Of a DNA stretch of 64,000 nt, positions 1 through 12,092 are shown piece after piece. Every line of letters starts with the position of its first letter. Within the stretch, counting starts at the first letter, position 1. The stretch is from Bacillus sp. 103mf (GTDB lineage Bacteria; Bacillota; Bacilli; Bacillales; Bacillaceae_G): the NCBI RefSeq assembly GCF_900116295.1, contig NZ_FPAF01000012.1, positions 1 to 64,000 of the forward strand. Direction: 5' to 3'. Position numbers and translations under genes: made by a program. The notes under the pieces are model-generated. The model was not told where the DNA came from, ran no database searches, and saw only the letters and a program-made list of their open reading frames with translations.

Positions 1-244
<244 letters not shown>

Positions 245-365
245 GTTTGTCTAGCATCATAAATAAAAATTGACGTTTCACGTTGTTTGTTTCGTTTAGT
301 TTTCAAAGTTCAATGCCGCGTTTTAGCGACCTTTATAATATAACATGACATTCTGTTTCCGTCAA
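245..365 (-). promoter_or_regulatory. rRNA operon promoter and leader
   Basis: On the minus strand a -35 TTGACG (360-365) and a -10 TATATT (337-342) are separated by 17 bases. They are followed by a leader of about 90 bases that contains the conserved Bacillus rrn leader segment around AACAACGTGAAACGTCAA (272-289), just before the 16S. This is a housekeeping sigma-A promoter. Only one promoter was recognised; rrn operons often have two. Confidence 0.8.
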
Positions 366-450
366 CAATTTCTTTTAACTTTTCATTAACTAAAATTGCT
401 GACTCCGCTTATTATATACATTTTCTAATTTATAAGCAAGTCCTATTTTC

Positions 451-481
451 AAAAAAAATAAGGGAGAGGTTCTCCCTTATT
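451..481 (-). terminator. gyrA terminator
   Basis: On the minus strand AATAAGGGAGA, a short loop and TCTCCCTTATT are followed by a run of eight T. The 5' arm includes the gyrA stop codon. This is an intrinsic terminator that separates gyrA from the rrn promoter. Confidence 0.88.
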
Positions 482-2942
482 CTTCTTCATTTCCTTGATT
501 CTCTTCTTCATCTTCTTTTTGTGCTTTTGCCACTGTCGCGACTTCCTGATCGCCCTCTAAACGAATTAAACGAACACCTTGTGTATTACGTCCCATTTGA
601 GAAATTTGATCAACTGGCATACGAATTAACACACCCGCTGCTGTAATAAGCATAATATCTTCTTCGCCGTGCACAGACTTAACAGCAATTAACTTACCAT
701 TTTTATCTGTAATATTACATGTTTTAAGCCCTTTACCACCGCGACTTTGTAAACGATATTCCTCAACTGGAGTACGTTTACCATAACCATTTTTCGTAAC
801 AATTAAAACATCCATACTTTCTTCTACAATTTCCATACCCACAACTTGATCTTCATCGCCGAGTGTAATAGCTTTAACACCCGCTGCATTACGTCCCATT
901 GACCGAACATCTTGTTCATGGAAACGAATTAACATCCCATTGCTCGTCCCAACAATCATATCTTTTTCACCCGTTGTTAAACGGACAGAAATTAATTCAT
1001 CTTCTTCACGAAGAGAAATAGCAATTAAACCATTGTTACGAATATTAGCAAATGAGGAAAGCGGCGTTCTTTTTGCAATACCGTATTTTGTTGTAAAGAA
1101 TAAAAATTGGTTATCATTAAATTCTCGGATTGGGATAATCGCATTTACCCATTCATCTTTATCTACTTCTAATAAGTTAATAATCGGTATGCCTTTTGCT
1201 GTCCGACTATACTCAGGAATTTCATACCCTTTTGTACGGTATACTTTCCCTTTGTTTGTAAAGAATAAAATGTGATCATGTGTAGATGTTGTTAACAAAT
1301 GTTCTACAAAATCATCATCGTTTGTCCCCATACCTTGAACTCCACGTCCACCACGATTTTGCGTTTTGTACGTCGAAGCTGGTAATCGTTTCACATATCC
1401 ATTATGAGTAAGTGTGATTACAATGTTTTGCTCTGGAATTAAATCTTCATCCTCGATTGCTTCCATACCGCCAATTGTAATTTCTGATCTTCGTGTATCA
1501 TTGAAGCGATCTTTAACTTCTGTTAATTCTTCACGAATAATTTCAAGAACTTTCTCTTCATCTGCGAGAATTGCTTTTAACTCCGCAATCAATGCAAGTA
1601 GTTCTTGATATTCTTGTTCGATTTTTTCACGCTCTAACCCTGTTAAACGTTGCAAACGCATATCTAAAATTGCTTGTGCTTGCTTTTCACTTAAACCAAA
1701 ACGTTCCATTAATCCTTGCTTTGCAATGTCTGCTGTCTTCGAATTACGAATTAGAGTAATTACTTCATCAAGATGATCTAACGCGATGCGTAAACCTTCT
1801 AAAATATGAGCACGAGCTTCTGCTTTCTCTAATTCATATGCAGTACGTCTACGGATAACAACCTTTTGATGCTCCAAGTAATGATATAGACATTCTTTTA
1901 AATTTAATACTTTTGGTTCCCCATTTACGAGCGATAGCATATTAATACCAAAGCTTGTCTGAAGTGCTGTATGTTTATATAAGTTATTCAATAACACATT
2001 TGCATTTACATCTCGTCGTAATTCCATGACGATACGCATACCATTTCGATCTGATTCATCACGTAAATCTGTAATACCATCAATCTTTTTGTCTCGAACA
2101 AGCTCCGCAATCTTTTCAATCAACCTTGCTTTATTCACTTGATATGGTAGTTCAGTTACAATAATAGATTGTTTCCCATTTGCCTTCTCTTCGATCTCTA
2201 CTCTTGCACGAAGAATTACTGTACCACGCCCTGTTTCATACGCTCTTCGAATTCCACTCCGTCCAAGAATTTGACCAGCTGTTGGGAAATCTGGGCCGGG
2301 AATATACTCCATTAATTCTGCGATTGTAATCTCCGGATTGTGACTTAACGCTAATACCCCATCAATTACTTCACCAAGCTGATGCGGCGGAATATTCGTT
2401 GCCATCCCAACGGCAATACCAGTTGCACCATTTACTAATAAATTAGGAAAGCGTGCAGGTAATACAATTGGTTCTCTTTCTGAACCATCATAGTTATCTT
2501 GATAATCAATTGTATTTTTGGTGATATCACGCAATAATTCCATAGAAATCTTGGACATTTTTGCCTCTGTATAACGCATCGCAGCTGCCGAATCACCATC
2601 GACAGAACCGAAATTACCATGCCCGTTTACTAGCATATAACGTTGACTAAAGTCTTGGGCCATTCGCACCATTGTTTCATATACCGCTGAATCACCGTGT
2701 GGATGATACTTACCAATTACTTCACCAACAATACGCGCTGATTTCTTATACGCTTTATCGGCAGTAATCCCTAAATCATTCATTGCATATAAAACCCTAC
2801 GATGTACAGGTTTTAGCCCATCTCGAACATCTGGCAGTGCACGAGATACGATAACGCTCATCGCATAATCTAAAAACGAGGTACGCATTTCCTGGCTAAT
2901 ATTAATTTCTCGAATTCGGCCTTGTTGTTGGTTGTCTGACAT
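477..2942 (-). CDS. gyrA: DNA gyrase subunit A
   Basis: This is the breakage-reunion subunit of the A2B2 type II topoisomerase that introduces negative supercoils. The 821-residue protein has the winged-helix/tower region with catalytic Tyr124 (in AAMRYTE), the quinolone-resistance region [12 protein letters not shown] with the susceptible-type Ser85 and Glu89, a GyrA-box (NRGGRGVQG) and a C-terminal beta-pinwheel with an acidic Glu-rich tail. I chose the ATG at 2942 because AGGAGGTG lies just upstream; a longer reading frame starting at 2960 would begin inside that ribosome site. It is downstream of gyrB, in the same order as in B. subtilis. Confidence 0.98.
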   Translation of the reverse strand: MSDNQQQGRIREINISQEMRTSFLDYAMSVIVSRALPDVRDGLKPVHRRVLYAMNDLGITADKAYKKSARIVGEVIGKYHPHGDSAVYETMVRMAQDFSQRYMLVNGHGNFGSVDGDSAAAMRYTEAKMSKISMELLRDITKNTIDYQDNYDGSEREPIVLPARFPNLLVNGATGIAVGMATNIPPHQLGEVIDGVLALSHNPEITIAELMEYIPGPDFPTAGQILGRSGIRRAYETGRGTVILRARVEIEEKANGKQSIIVTELPYQVNKARLIEKIAELVRDKKIDGITDLRDESDRNGMRIVMELRRDVNANVLLNNLYKHTALQTSFGINMLSLVNGEPKVLNLKECLYHYLEHQKVVIRRRTAYELEKAEARAHILEGLRIALDHLDEVITLIRNSKTADIAKQGLMERFGLSEKQAQAILDMRLQRLTGLEREKIEQEYQELLALIAELKAILADEEKVLEIIREELTEVKDRFNDTRRSEITIGGMEAIEDEDLIPEQNIVITLTHNGYVKRLPASTYKTQNRGGRGVQGMGTNDDDFVEHLLTTSTHDHILFFTNKGKVYRTKGYEIPEYSRTAKGIPIINLLEVDKDEWVNAIIPIREFNDNQFLFFTTKYGIAKRTPLSSFANIRNNGLIAISLREEDELISVRLTTGEKDMIVGTSNGMLIRFHEQDVRSMGRNAAGVKAITLGDEDQVVGMEIVEESMDVLIVTKNGYGKRTPVEEYRLQSRGGKGLKTCNITDKNGKLIAVKSVHGEEDIMLITAAGVLIRMPVDQISQMGRNTQGVRLIRLEGDQEVATVAKAQKEDEEENQGNEEE

Positions 2943-3001
2943 CAACCAGCACCTCCTCATTACATTTCCGATCGATATATCATGTTCATTTATACGTAGA
3001 A

Positions 3002-3025
3002 GACAGGAATACTCCGATTCCTGTC
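3002..3025 (-). terminator. hairpin between gyrB and gyrA
   Basis: GACAGGAAT, a 6-base loop and ATTCCTGTC form a 9-bp stem just after the gyrB stop. No T-run follows on the minus strand, so it is probably a weak terminator, processing site or mRNA-stabilising structure rather than a full stop to transcription. Confidence 0.5.
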
Positions 3026-3033
3026 ATCAGTCA

Positions 3034-4971
<1,938 letters not shown>

Positions 4972-4994
4972 CTACTTTTCCATTTAGACAGAAG

Positions 4995-6122
4995 TTATTT
5001 ATCTTCTTCTCCACAATCCACTGTGCCGTTCGTTACATGAATTGTTTTTGCTTGCTTTAATGTATCATGCTCAATTCCATCAACACTTGTCGTTGTTACA
5101 AACGTTTGCACTTTTCCTTGAATCGTATTAAGCAGATGTGATTGCCTGTAATCATCTAGTTCCGATAACACATCATCTAATAAAAGGATTGGATATTCGT
5201 TAACTTCTGAATAAATCAATTCGATCTCAGCTAACTTCAGGGAAAGCGCGGTCGTTCGTTGTTGTCCTTGCGAACCAAAAACTTGAACATTTTTCCCATT
5301 AACGAAGAATTGCAAATCGTCACGATGAGGCCCAATTAAGGTTGTACCACGGAAGATTTCACGTTGTTTCACAGATTGGAAACTTTCATAGTATACTTCT
5401 TCTATTTTCGACAAATCCATGGATTCTGATACATCTATGCTTGGTTTATAAACTATTTCTAATTCTTCAAGTCCTCTGCTAATGCCTCGATGAATTGGAG
5501 CTGCCCATTCTTGCAATAGACGCAAAAATTCAAAACGTTTTTTTAACACTTTTACACCATGTTCAACGAGTTGAAGTGTAAACACATCTAGCATAGCTTC
5601 ATCACTCTTACTGCTTCCTTGCATTTTTTTAAGCAAATGATTACGCTGAGTAAGGACTTTTTGATATTGACTTAATTCATACAAATACACAGGAGCTATT
5701 TGTCCAAGCTCCATGTCTAAAAACCGTCTTCGTACTTGAGGACTTCCTTTGACAAGGTTTAAATCTTCTGGTGCAAACATAACAACATTCATCACACCAA
5801 TATATTGACTTAATTTTTGTTGCTCAAGTTGATTTAACTTTGCCTTTTTTCCTTTCTTGGAAATGTTTAGCTCTAAAGACAAAGAGTTGTTTCTTTTTTG
5901 TAGTTTCCCTTTTATTTTACCATAATCCTCATCCCATCGGATAAGTTCACGATCATTAGAAGTTCGATGAGATTTCGCCATCGCTAATACGTAGATCGCT
6001 TCCATCAAATTGGTTTTTCCTTGCGCATTTTCACCAATAATTACGTTTACTTTATCTTCGAAGGAGAGATCTAACTTCTCGTAATTGCGATAGTTTTGTA
6101 AATGTAATTCTGTAATATACAA
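4995..6122 (-). CDS. recF: DNA replication and repair protein RecF
   Basis: RecF is an SMC-like ATPase that works with RecO and RecR to load RecA on gapped DNA at stalled forks. The 375-residue protein has Walker A GENAQGKT near residue 30, an ABC-like signature region ([18 protein letters not shown]) and Walker [13 protein letters not shown]. The start is TTG at 6122, giving [14 protein letters not shown], with AAAGGGGG upstream; no ATG fits. It lies 12 bases after yaaA in the dnaN-yaaA-recF-gyrB-gyrA series. Confidence 0.97.
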   Translation of the reverse strand: MYITELHLQNYRNYEKLDLSFEDKVNVIIGENAQGKTNLMEAIYVLAMAKSHRTSNDRELIRWDEDYGKIKGKLQKRNNSLSLELNISKKGKKAKLNQLEQQKLSQYIGVMNVVMFAPEDLNLVKGSPQVRRRFLDMELGQIAPVYLYELSQYQKVLTQRNHLLKKMQGSSKSDEAMLDVFTLQLVEHGVKVLKKRFEFLRLLQEWAAPIHRGISRGLEELEIVYKPSIDVSESMDLSKIEEVYYESFQSVKQREIFRGTTLIGPHRDDLQFFVNGKNVQVFGSQGQQRTTALSLKLAEIELIYSEVNEYPILLLDDVLSELDDYRQSHLLNTIQGKVQTFVTTTSVDGIEHDTLKQAKTIHVTNGTVDCGEEDK

Positions 6123-6134
6123 AGGGATCCCCCT

Positions 6135-6350
6135 TTATCCTTGAACTTGAAATGTTCCGATCTCCGGAATTTCAATAATGTCATTTGTATATAATTTTCG
6201 GCCTCGTCGATTTTCAAGCTCTTTATTTACATACACTTCGTACTCTTGTAAAAACCACTTTACCGCTCCGCCTGTATCAATCACGTCAGCCAGTTTTAAA
6301 AATTGTCCTAATGTAATATATTCTGTCGAAATTTCAATACGTTTCATCAT
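6135..6350 (-). CDS. yaaA: S4-domain RNA-binding protein YaaA (RlbA-like)
   Basis: This small basic protein (71 residues) is built almost wholly of an S4 RNA-binding domain (TLGQFLKLADVIDTGGAVKW, then NRRGRKLYTNDIIEI). The gene is always found between dnaN and recF in bacilli. Its role is not well defined; ribosome-assembly functions have been proposed for the family. Two successive ATG codons at 6350 and 6347 are both possible starts, and the ribosome site is weak. Confidence 0.92.
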   Translation of the reverse strand: MMKRIEISTEYITLGQFLKLADVIDTGGAVKWFLQEYEVYVNKELENRRGRKLYTNDIIEIPEIGTFQVQG

Positions 6351-6425
6351 AAATCGCTCACTTTCTAAAAGTGTTCATTCTTTCATTGTACTAAATAAAC
6401 AAGCATTAGGAAAGTAATAGCGAGA

Positions 6426-6466
6426 AATCAAAAGGGTTACCAGTAGATTTGCACTAGTAACCCTTA
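6426..6466 (-). terminator. putative terminator after dnaN
   Basis: AAGGGTTACTAGT and ACTGGTAACCCTT form a stem around a short loop, with only a modest T-rich tail (TTTTGATTT) on the minus strand. It lies between the dnaN stop and yaaA and may cause partial termination. Confidence 0.65.
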
Positions 6467-6474
6467 TCATAATT

Positions 6475-7620
6475 TTAGTACGTACGTACTGGTAAAATTA
6501 ATTGAATGATGGATTCATCGTTCACAGTACGAATTAAAAATGGTCTCATCGCACCAGTAAAACTAACTTTGATCTCTGTACTATCCAACGCTTTTAATGC
6601 ATCCATCATATATTTTGCACTAAACGAAATTTTTAACTCTTCCCCAGCAAATTGCTCACATTGAACTTCTTCTACTACTTTTCCGATTTCTGGAGAATTC
6701 GATGAAATTTCCAACATTTGATTTTCTAAAGTTGATAATTTTACAACATTATTACGTCCATCTCTCGCTAATAATGATGCTCGATCAATTGCTTGCAAAA
6801 ATTCTTTTGTATTTACGAAAATATCTGTTTTACTATCAGGCGGAATTAATCTTGTAGTATCAGGATAGCTACCTTCTAATAGTCTAGAGAAAAATAATAA
6901 ATGCTTTGTACGGAATAAAACTTGATACTCCGTTATAACAATATCTACCATCTCTTCTGACTCATCAAGAATTTTACTTAACTCATTTAAACTTTTTCCT
7001 GGAATAACAACATTAGCTTGGAATTCATTTGCAATAGTTTGTCCTGCGATTTTCGCTTTACGAAGTGCTAAGCGATGACTATCTGTTGCAATACAAGTCA
7101 ACTCGCTGTTATATATTTTCCAGTTTACACCTGTCAAGATCGGGCGTGTTTCTGATGTAGATACAGCAAATACAGTTTGACGAATCATATGTTTTAAAAG
7201 ATCTGTTGGGATTTGAAATACATGATGCTCTTCAATCTGTGGTAATAATGGATATTCAGCTGAATCTAAACCATTTAGATTAAACTCAGATTTTCCAGAT
7301 TTTATTTTTGTCATAAAATGACTTTCTACAGAAATTTCAACTGTATCTTTCGGTAATTTTTTTACAATTTCACTGAAATATTTTGCTTGTAAAATAATAC
7401 TTCCATGTTGTTTTATTTCTACAATTTCTTTTCCATCTTCTTCAACTGGGATAAAAGATTCAATGGATATATCTGCGTCACTACCTGTTAATGTAACACC
7501 TTCTTCATTTGCTACAATTTTAATCCCTGTAAGAATTGGAATTGTTGTACGAGAGGAAACAGCTTTCATTACATCTTGTACACTTCTGACAAGGTAGTCT
7601 TTTTGAATTAAAAAATGCAT
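6475..7620 (-). CDS. dnaN: DNA polymerase III sliding clamp (beta subunit)
   Basis: The clamp is a ring-shaped dimer that tethers polymerase III and many partners to DNA. The 381-residue sequence covers the three repeated clamp domains (SRTTIPILTGIKI near the start, TSETRPILTGVNW in the middle, FTGAMRPFLIR near the end) and ends in the typical VQLILPVRTY-like tail (IQLILPVRTY). GGAGG lies 8 bases before the ATG. The sequence departs from my memory of B. anthracis DnaN at many surface positions (for example MHFLIQKDYLV against MRFTIQKDRLV), which supports a divergent member of the group. Confidence 0.97.
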   Translation of the reverse strand: MHFLIQKDYLVRSVQDVMKAVSSRTTIPILTGIKIVANEEGVTLTGSDADISIESFIPVEEDGKEIVEIKQHGSIILQAKYFSEIVKKLPKDTVEISVESHFMTKIKSGKSEFNLNGLDSAEYPLLPQIEEHHVFQIPTDLLKHMIRQTVFAVSTSETRPILTGVNWKIYNSELTCIATDSHRLALRKAKIAGQTIANEFQANVVIPGKSLNELSKILDESEEMVDIVITEYQVLFRTKHLLFFSRLLEGSYPDTTRLIPPDSKTDIFVNTKEFLQAIDRASLLARDGRNNVVKLSTLENQMLEISSNSPEIGKVVEEVQCEQFAGEELKISFSAKYMMDALKALDSTEIKVSFTGAMRPFLIRTVNDESIIQLILPVRTY

Positions 7621-7807
7621 ATCGAAAACCTCCGGTAAGTATAAAATTAAGTTTATTTAATAATAATAAAAAATTAGTAGTAATAGTAATAGTGCTTGTG
7701 GATATGTGGATAACTCATTGGAAAGACGGAAAAACAGTCTATCTACATGTGGATAGACTGTGTGTAAAACAAGAAAAGTTATTCACGTTGTTCACATTAT
7801 TTAATTA
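7621..7807. other. oriC: oriC unwinding region (dnaA-dnaN intergenic)
   Basis: The AT-rich stretch 7640-7674 is followed by six TAG/TAA triplets (7675-7692), which read 3'-GAT/AAT as in the DnaA-trio. After four bases come two DnaA boxes in the same orientation that share one base: TGTGGATAT (7697-7705) and the perfect TGTGGATAA (7705-7713). Further boxes are TGTGGATAG (7748-7756) and the weaker TTATTCACG (7779-7787). The order of AT-rich DUE, trio and tandem boxes matches the B. subtilis unwinding module (incC side), so this is very probably where the helix opens and the helicase is loaded. Confidence 0.92.
7726..7761 (-). terminator. dnaA terminator-like hairpin inside oriC
   Basis: ACAGTCTATC (7734-7743) and GATAGACTGT (7752-7761) make a perfect 10-bp stem with an 8-base loop. 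On the minus strand it is followed by TTTTT, so it can act as an intrinsic terminator after dnaA. A DnaA box (TGTGGATAG, 7748-7756) overlaps the loop and stem. Confidence 0.75.
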
Positions 7808-9151
7808 TTACTTTAAAATATCGTGAATTTCTTCGAGTTGTCTTTGTAATTGTGTATCTGTTTTTAACAGTTTTGAAATTTTTTCATGGGCATGAATGAC
7901 TGTAGTATGATCACGTCCTCCAAATTCTTCACCGATTTTTGGTAAAGAGGAATCAGTTAATTCACGAGACAGATACATTGCAATTTGACGAGGGAAAGCG
8001 ACAGATTTTGTGCGCTTTTTTGCTTTAAAGTCTTCTAATTTTACTTGGAAAACATCCCCTACAGCCTTCTGAATGTCATAAATTGAAATAATTTTTGGTT
8101 TTGAATTTGGAATAATATGTTTTAGTGCCTCAGCAGCTAAATCTGCATTAATATCCTTATTAATTAAAGAAGAATACGCTACAACACGAATTAGGGCGCC
8201 TTCTAATTCACGAATGTTAGAGTCGATTTGATTGGCGATATAAAGCATAACTTCATTCGGGATATCAAGCCCCTCAGCTTTTGCTTTCTTACGTAAAATC
8301 GCAATCCTTGTTTCTAAATCTGGAGGAGTAATATCTGTAATGAGTCCCCATTCAAAACGTGAGCGTAAGCGATCTTCTAGTGTTGGAATTTCTTTTGGTG
8401 GACGATCACTTGAAATTACAATTTGTTTACTTTCTTCGTGCAATGCATTAAACGTATGGAAGAACTCTTCTTGCGTCTGTTCTTTTCCAGCAAGAAATTG
8501 AATATCATCTATAAGCAGAACATCGACGTTTCGATATTTATTGCGAAAATCGACTGCTTTATTATCACGAATAGAATTAATAAACTCATTTGTAAATTTT
8601 TCAGATGATAGATAAACGACTTTTGCGTTTGGATTATGTTCGATGACATAATGACCGATCGCATGCATTAAATGTGTCTTTCCGAGTCCGACTCCCCCGT
8701 AAATAAATAAGGGATTGTATGCTTTAGCGGGTGCTTCCGCTACAGCTAAAGAAGCAGCATGGGCAAAACGATTGCCAGAACCTATTACAAAAGTATCAAA
8801 TATATATTTAGGATTAAGCATACTTTGTGGGAAATGATTAGGTTCATCATGCATTGTTTTATTCTTTTGAACAGGAGGATAGTCAAATTCCTCTTCTGTT
8901 TGACTTTGTGGAATGATAAAGCGAATTGTAAGTTCTGCTCCCATTAAATGAATAATTGTTTCTGAAATAAGATCAGAATAATGGGATTCCAACCAATCAC
9001 GTGCAAATTCATTTGGCGCAGTAATTGTTAATACGTCCTTTTTTAAAGAATACGCTTTTGTAGACTTAAGCCATGTTTCATAACTAGGCTTACTCACTTT
9101 TTTTTCTAATTCTTTTAAGGTGCTATTCCATAAATCCGAAATATTTTCCAA
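7808..9151 (-). CDS. dnaA: chromosomal replication initiator DnaA
   Basis: DnaA is the AAA+ ATPase that binds DnaA boxes, opens oriC and recruits the helicase loader. The 447 residues give domain I (about 1-80), a short linker, AAA+ domain III with Walker [16 protein letters not shown] and Walker [15 protein letters not shown], and the DNA-binding domain IV with the signature [15 protein letters not shown]. The start is TTG at 9151, six bases after AGGAGGG, and no in-frame ATG fits the conserved N terminus MENISDLW. It is flanked on both sides by DnaA boxes, so it is probably autoregulated. Confidence 0.98.
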   Translation of the reverse strand: MENISDLWNSTLKELEKKVSKPSYETWLKSTKAYSLKKDVLTITAPNEFARDWLESHYSDLISETIIHLMGAELTIRFIIPQSQTEEEFDYPPVQKNKTMHDEPNHFPQSMLNPKYIFDTFVIGSGNRFAHAASLAVAEAPAKAYNPLFIYGGVGLGKTHLMHAIGHYVIEHNPNAKVVYLSSEKFTNEFINSIRDNKAVDFRNKYRNVDVLLIDDIQFLAGKEQTQEEFFHTFNALHEESKQIVISSDRPPKEIPTLEDRLRSRFEWGLITDITPPDLETRIAILRKKAKAEGLDIPNEVMLYIANQIDSNIRELEGALIRVVAYSSLINKDINADLAAEALKHIIPNSKPKIISIYDIQKAVGDVFQVKLEDFKAKKRTKSVAFPRQIAMYLSRELTDSSLPKIGEEFGGRDHTTVIHAHEKISKLLKTDTQLQRQLEEIHDILK

Positions 9152-9164
9152 AGGTGTCCCTCCT

Positions 9165-9638
9165 TTACAAAAGATGATGAGTAAATAGGATGTTTAATAT
9201 TTGTATAACGTAAACGGAAAGTGCTGTATATTTATACGTAACACTTTTTAAAAGAAAAAAAGTGCTTGAAATACGAAATAGAGTTTTCGACAAAAAAACA
9301 TACTGTGGAAAACTTTTTATACACATGTGATTATACATGTCCACAAGTTATACACAAATTGTGGATAAATAACAATTAGAAAAAACTTGTCCAAGGTGAA
9401 AACACAACTATAATATCAAAAAAAGATAGCGTTAGCAATGTATTTCGGAAAGTTATCCACAAAATCAATACCTTGTGGAATAAACTTGTCCACAATACGA
9501 TATACTGTGTAAAAAAGAAAAAAATATTTGTGGATAGAAAAAAGTGGCGAAAAAAATTATCCACAACAAATAGATTCTGCTGTGAACAACATTGTGAATA
9601 GGGAGAAAATGAATATTTGATTAAAATTTTTAGAAGCA
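9165..9638. other. oriC: oriC upstream DnaA-box array (dnaA-rpmH intergenic)
   Basis: Perfect DnaA boxes lie at 9360-9368 (TGTGGATAA), 9453-9461 and 9557-9565 (TTATCCACA). One-mismatch boxes lie at 9317-9325 and 9348-9356 (TTATACACA), 9486-9494 (TTGTCCACA) and 9529-9537 (TGTGGATAG). Weaker ones are near 9338, 9474 and 9593. They occur on both strands in a strongly AT-rich region. This corresponds to the incAB half of the B. subtilis origin and to the dnaA promoter region. I could not assign the dnaA promoter with confidence. Confidence 0.93.
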
Positions 9639-9668
9639 TTGACATTCTCCTAACAAATTAACTATAAT
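9639..9668 (+). promoter_or_regulatory. rpmH promoter
   Basis: TTGACA (9639-9644) and TATAAT (9663-9668), both perfect sigma-A hexamers, are separated by 18 bases about 50 bases before rpmH. It is next to the DnaA-box array. Confidence 0.85.
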
Positions 9669-9714
9669 TTATAGGACTGTCTTTAACAGTTATTCCTCAG
9701 GGAGGTGTCATATA

Positions 9715-9849
9715 ATGAAAAGAACTTATCAACCAAATAAACGTAAGCGCAGCAAAGTACATGGTTTCCGTAGCCGTATGAGCACAGCGAACGGACGTAA
9801 AGTTCTAGCAGCTCGTCGTCGTAAAGGTAGAAAAGTATTATCTGCGTAG
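9715..9849 (+). CDS. rpmH: 50S ribosomal protein L34
   Basis: This is a very basic 44-residue protein (begins [18 protein letters not shown], ends [11 protein letters not shown]) that is part of the large ribosomal subunit. GGGAGGTG lies upstream of the ATG. It is the first gene divergent from dnaA across oriC, as in nearly all bacteria, and is followed by its own terminator before rnpA. Confidence 0.98.
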   Translation: MKRTYQPNKRKRSKVHGFRSRMSTANGRKVLAARRRKGRKVLSA

Positions 9850-9876
9850 GCCACTGATCGTTCAGTGGTCTTTTTT
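9850..9876 (+). terminator. rpmH terminator
   Basis: CCACTGA, TCGT and TCAGTGG are followed by TCTTTTTT. It starts right at the rpmH stop codon. Some read-through into rnpA would be expected, because I see no strong separate promoter between the two genes. Confidence 0.88.
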
Positions 9877-9926
9877 CTAGTAATTATGAATTTTCCACTG
9901 GCGAAATACAGGAGTGTTCAATTGAT

Positions 9927-10292
9927 ATGAAGAAAAAGAATCGTGTAAAGAAGAATGAGGAATTTCAAGCTGTTTTTCAAAATGAAAAATCAAATGCCAA
10001 TCGTCAATTTGTCATATATCAGTTAGAGAAGCCTGATCAACCGTATTTTCGAATTGGTCTTTCCGTTAGTAAGAAATTAGGGAATGCAGTCGTGCGTAAT
10101 CGCATTAAACGTATGATCCGTCAAGCCTTTACAGAATTAAAAGATGAGATAGATTCTGGAAAAGATTTTGTTATAATAGCAAGGAAGCCTTGTTCAGATA
10201 TGAACTATGAACAATTAAAGAAAAGCTTAATTCATGCTCTGCAGCGCTCAGGAGTTAAACGAGCAAAAAGTGACGAAAAAAGAGGAAAATGA
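9927..10292 (+). CDS. rnpA: ribonuclease P protein component
   Basis: This is the basic protein partner of the RNase P ribozyme, which matures tRNA 5' ends. The 121 residues include the RNR signature region ([17 protein letters not shown], about residues 52-68), the hallmark of the family. CAGGAGTG precedes the ATG. The length is close to the usual 115-120, with a Lys/Arg-rich tail. It lies between rpmH and yidC in the conserved order. Confidence 0.97.
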   Translation: MKKKNRVKKNEEFQAVFQNEKSNANRQFVIYQLEKPDQPYFRIGLSVSKKLGNAVVRNRIKRMIRQAFTELKDEIDSGKDFVIIARKPCSDMNYEQLKKSLIHALQRSGVKRAKSDEKRGK

Positions 10293-10331
10293 ATTACACT
10301 ATATACATACCGAAATAAGGAGGAGCAGGCT

Positions 10332-11099
10332 GTGAAAAAAAAGATAGGTTTACTAGTCATGCTTATTGCTGTTATGGCAATTGCTGCTGGCTGTAATCAA
10401 ACAAATCAGCCGATTACATCGCAAAGTACGGGAATTTGGAATGAATATTTCGTATATCCACTTTCTCAGTTAATCACGTATTTTGCAAAATTATTTGGCA
10501 ATAACTATGGTTTAGCGATTGTTGTTACGACTCTTATCATTCGTTTTGCTTTATTACCATTAATGATTAAGCAAACGAAGAGTACGAAAGCAATGCAAGT
10601 GTTACAACCTGAAATGGCAAAATTAAAAGAAAAATATAGCTCTAAAGACCAAGCAACTCAACAAAAATTACAACAAGAAATGATGCAATTGTATCAAAAA
10701 CATGGTATCAATCCATTAGCAGGTTGTTTACCAATATTTATTCAAATGCCAATTTTATTTGCATTTTATCATGCAATTATCAGAACATCAGAAATTAAAC
10801 AACATAGTTTTTTATGGTTTGATTTAGGTCATGCTGATCCATATTATATTCTTCCAATTGTTGCAGCGATTACAACGTTTATTCAACAAAAGCTTGCAAT
10901 GGCTGGTACTGCTGGACAAAATCCACAAATGGCAATGATGCTTTGGCTTATGCCTATTATGATTTTAGTTTTCGCAATTAACTTCCCAGCTGCATTATCT
11001 CTTTACTGGGTAGTAGGTAACATCTTTGGTATCGCTCAAACATATTTGATCAAAGGGCCGGATCTTAAGGCTAGTAAGGCAGGAGGATCAAGTAAGTGA
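10332..11099 (+). CDS. yidC: membrane protein insertase YidC/SpoIIIJ
   Basis: YidC (OxaA) inserts membrane proteins alone or with SecYEG. SpoIIIJ-type members also support forespore sigma-G activation with the SpoIIIA complex. The 255-residue protein starts with a lipoprotein signal peptide and lipobox (AIAAGC, Cys near residue 21), followed by a conserved transmembrane core with the hydrophilic-groove Arg ([17 protein letters not shown]) and a coiled loop with charged residues. The start is GTG at 10332 after AAGGAGGAG. It overlaps jag by four bases, which points to translational coupling. Confidence 0.96.
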   Translation: MKKKIGLLVMLIAVMAIAAGCNQTNQPITSQSTGIWNEYFVYPLSQLITYFAKLFGNNYGLAIVVTTLIIRFALLPLMIKQTKSTKAMQVLQPEMAKLKEKYSSKDQATQQKLQQEMMQLYQKHGINPLAGCLPIFIQMPILFAFYHAIIRTSEIKQHSFLWFDLGHADPYYILPIVAAITTFIQQKLAMAGTAGQNPQMAMMLWLMPIMILVFAINFPAALSLYWVVGNIFGIAQTYLIKGPDLKASKAGGSSK

Positions 11100-11713
11100 G
11101 TATGATTACTGCTAAAGGACAAACAGTCGAACTGGCAGTGCAATTCGCATTAGAACAATTGCAAGTATCAAGAGATAAAGTTGAGATACATGTCATTGAT
11201 GAAGGGAAAAAAGCTTTTCTTGGTTTTATTGGAGGACGGTCTGCTATTGTAGAGGTCATTGTAAAAAAAGATCCTGTAGAAGAAGCAGAACTTTATTTGA
11301 AAAGTATCATAAAAGAAATGGATGTTGATGTAACTGTTGGAGTAGATGTAAAAGGGCGTGATATCCACTTTACACTTTCTGGTAGTGATGTTGGTGTAAT
11401 GATTGGAAAAAGAGGGAATATATTAAATTCTTTACAATATGTAACAAAACTTGTTGCGAATCGTAGCACGAAACAATATATCGGTGTAACAATCGATGCT
11501 GAAAATTATCGTGATAAACGAAAAAATACGTTAGAATCGCTTGCGCTTCGGTTAGCAAAGCAAGTTAGCAATACGAAAAAAAGGGTTGTGTTAGAACCGA
11601 TGCCTTCTTTTGAAAGAAAAATTATACATCAAGCACTTTCGAATCATCCATATGTGATTACGACGTCTGAAGGTAAAGAACCACATCGACATGTTGTTGT
11701 ATCTCCGAAATAA
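11096..11713 (+). CDS. jag: KH/R3H RNA-binding protein Jag (KhpB)
   Basis: The 205-residue protein has an N-terminal Jag domain (about 1-55), a type II KH domain ([17 protein letters not shown], about 100-116) and a C-terminal R3H domain (around [11 protein letters not shown]). In Firmicutes KhpB binds RNA with KhpA and influences cell elongation; in Bacillus it is the spoIIIJ-associated gene. The GTG at 11096 overlaps the yidC stop, and an ATG at 11102 would also fit AGGAGG at 11081. The stop codon is part of ATAAA, where a family A repeat begins. Confidence 0.95.
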   Translation: MSMITAKGQTVELAVQFALEQLQVSRDKVEIHVIDEGKKAFLGFIGGRSAIVEVIVKKDPVEEAELYLKSIIKEMDVDVTVGVDVKGRDIHFTLSGSDVGVMIGKRGNILNSLQYVTKLVANRSTKQYIGVTIDAENYRDKRKNTLESLALRLAKQVSNTKKRVVLEPMPSFERKIIHQALSNHPYVITTSEGKEPHRHVVVSPK

Positions 11714-11853
11714 AATGAAACTTCCATCCTGAGGAATTGATTCTAGAGGGCTGGCTAGTTGAACAAACCAGTCTCTTATAGGTAACCTATCTGCTTTACA
11801 TTTCTTAGAAGATTGAAGTAGGAGTTTTACTGCCTTTTAGAGCGGGATAAACC
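11710..11853 (+). repeat. family A repeat, copy A1
   Basis: This copy runs from ATAAAATGAAACTTC to AGCGGGATAAA and matches the inverted form of copy A4 at both ends, with the internal marks GTTGAAC and TTTACTGCC. Its first bases coincide with the jag stop codon. It resembles the bcr-type repeats of the B. cereus group; I do not assign a number. Confidence 0.7.
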
Positions 11854-11880
11854 GGTAACTCGTTTGAGTGCCGGTTTTTT
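11850..11880 (+). terminator. terminator after jag
   Basis: AACCGG and CCGGTT, helped by inner CTC/GAG pairs, form a stem followed by TTTTTT. It closes the rnpA-yidC-jag unit. Confidence 0.8.
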
Positions 11881-11911
11881 ACTGGATAAAATATAAAGGC
11901 AGAGAATGAGC

Positions 11912-11967
11912 TGTGGATAAATAAATCGCACTAAACTTATGCACAGTGGATAAGTTTAGTGCGATTT
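11912..11967. repeat. perfect 18-bp inverted repeat with DnaA box
   Basis: AAATCGCACTAAACTTAT (11923-11940) and its exact complement (11950-11967) flank a 9-base loop. No T-run follows on either side, so a simple terminator is unlikely. A perfect DnaA box TGTGGATAA (11912-11920) lies just outside the left arm, and GTGGATAA recurs across the loop and right arm. It sits about 2.3 kb from oriC, upstream of mnmE. Confidence 0.85.
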
Positions 11968-12092
11968 AGGTGAGGACATAATAAAATAAGTTATTATTCT
12001 TTTTTACGCAGTTTTGTTATGGTATCCTAATAATTTAGTGAAAGAAAAAACGTGTTGAAATATAGAGAAATAAGCAAGTGAGGTGAAAGAAC

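Noticed and set aside
273-290. parS-like GTTTCACGTTGTTT
   Set aside because: Only half of the palindrome matches; it is the conserved rRNA leader read on the other strand.
9376-9645. 89-codon reading frame upstream of dnaA on the minus strand
   Set aside because: It crosses the DnaA-box array, is low-complexity Phe/Leu/Ser-rich and has no ribosome site or known relatives I can name.
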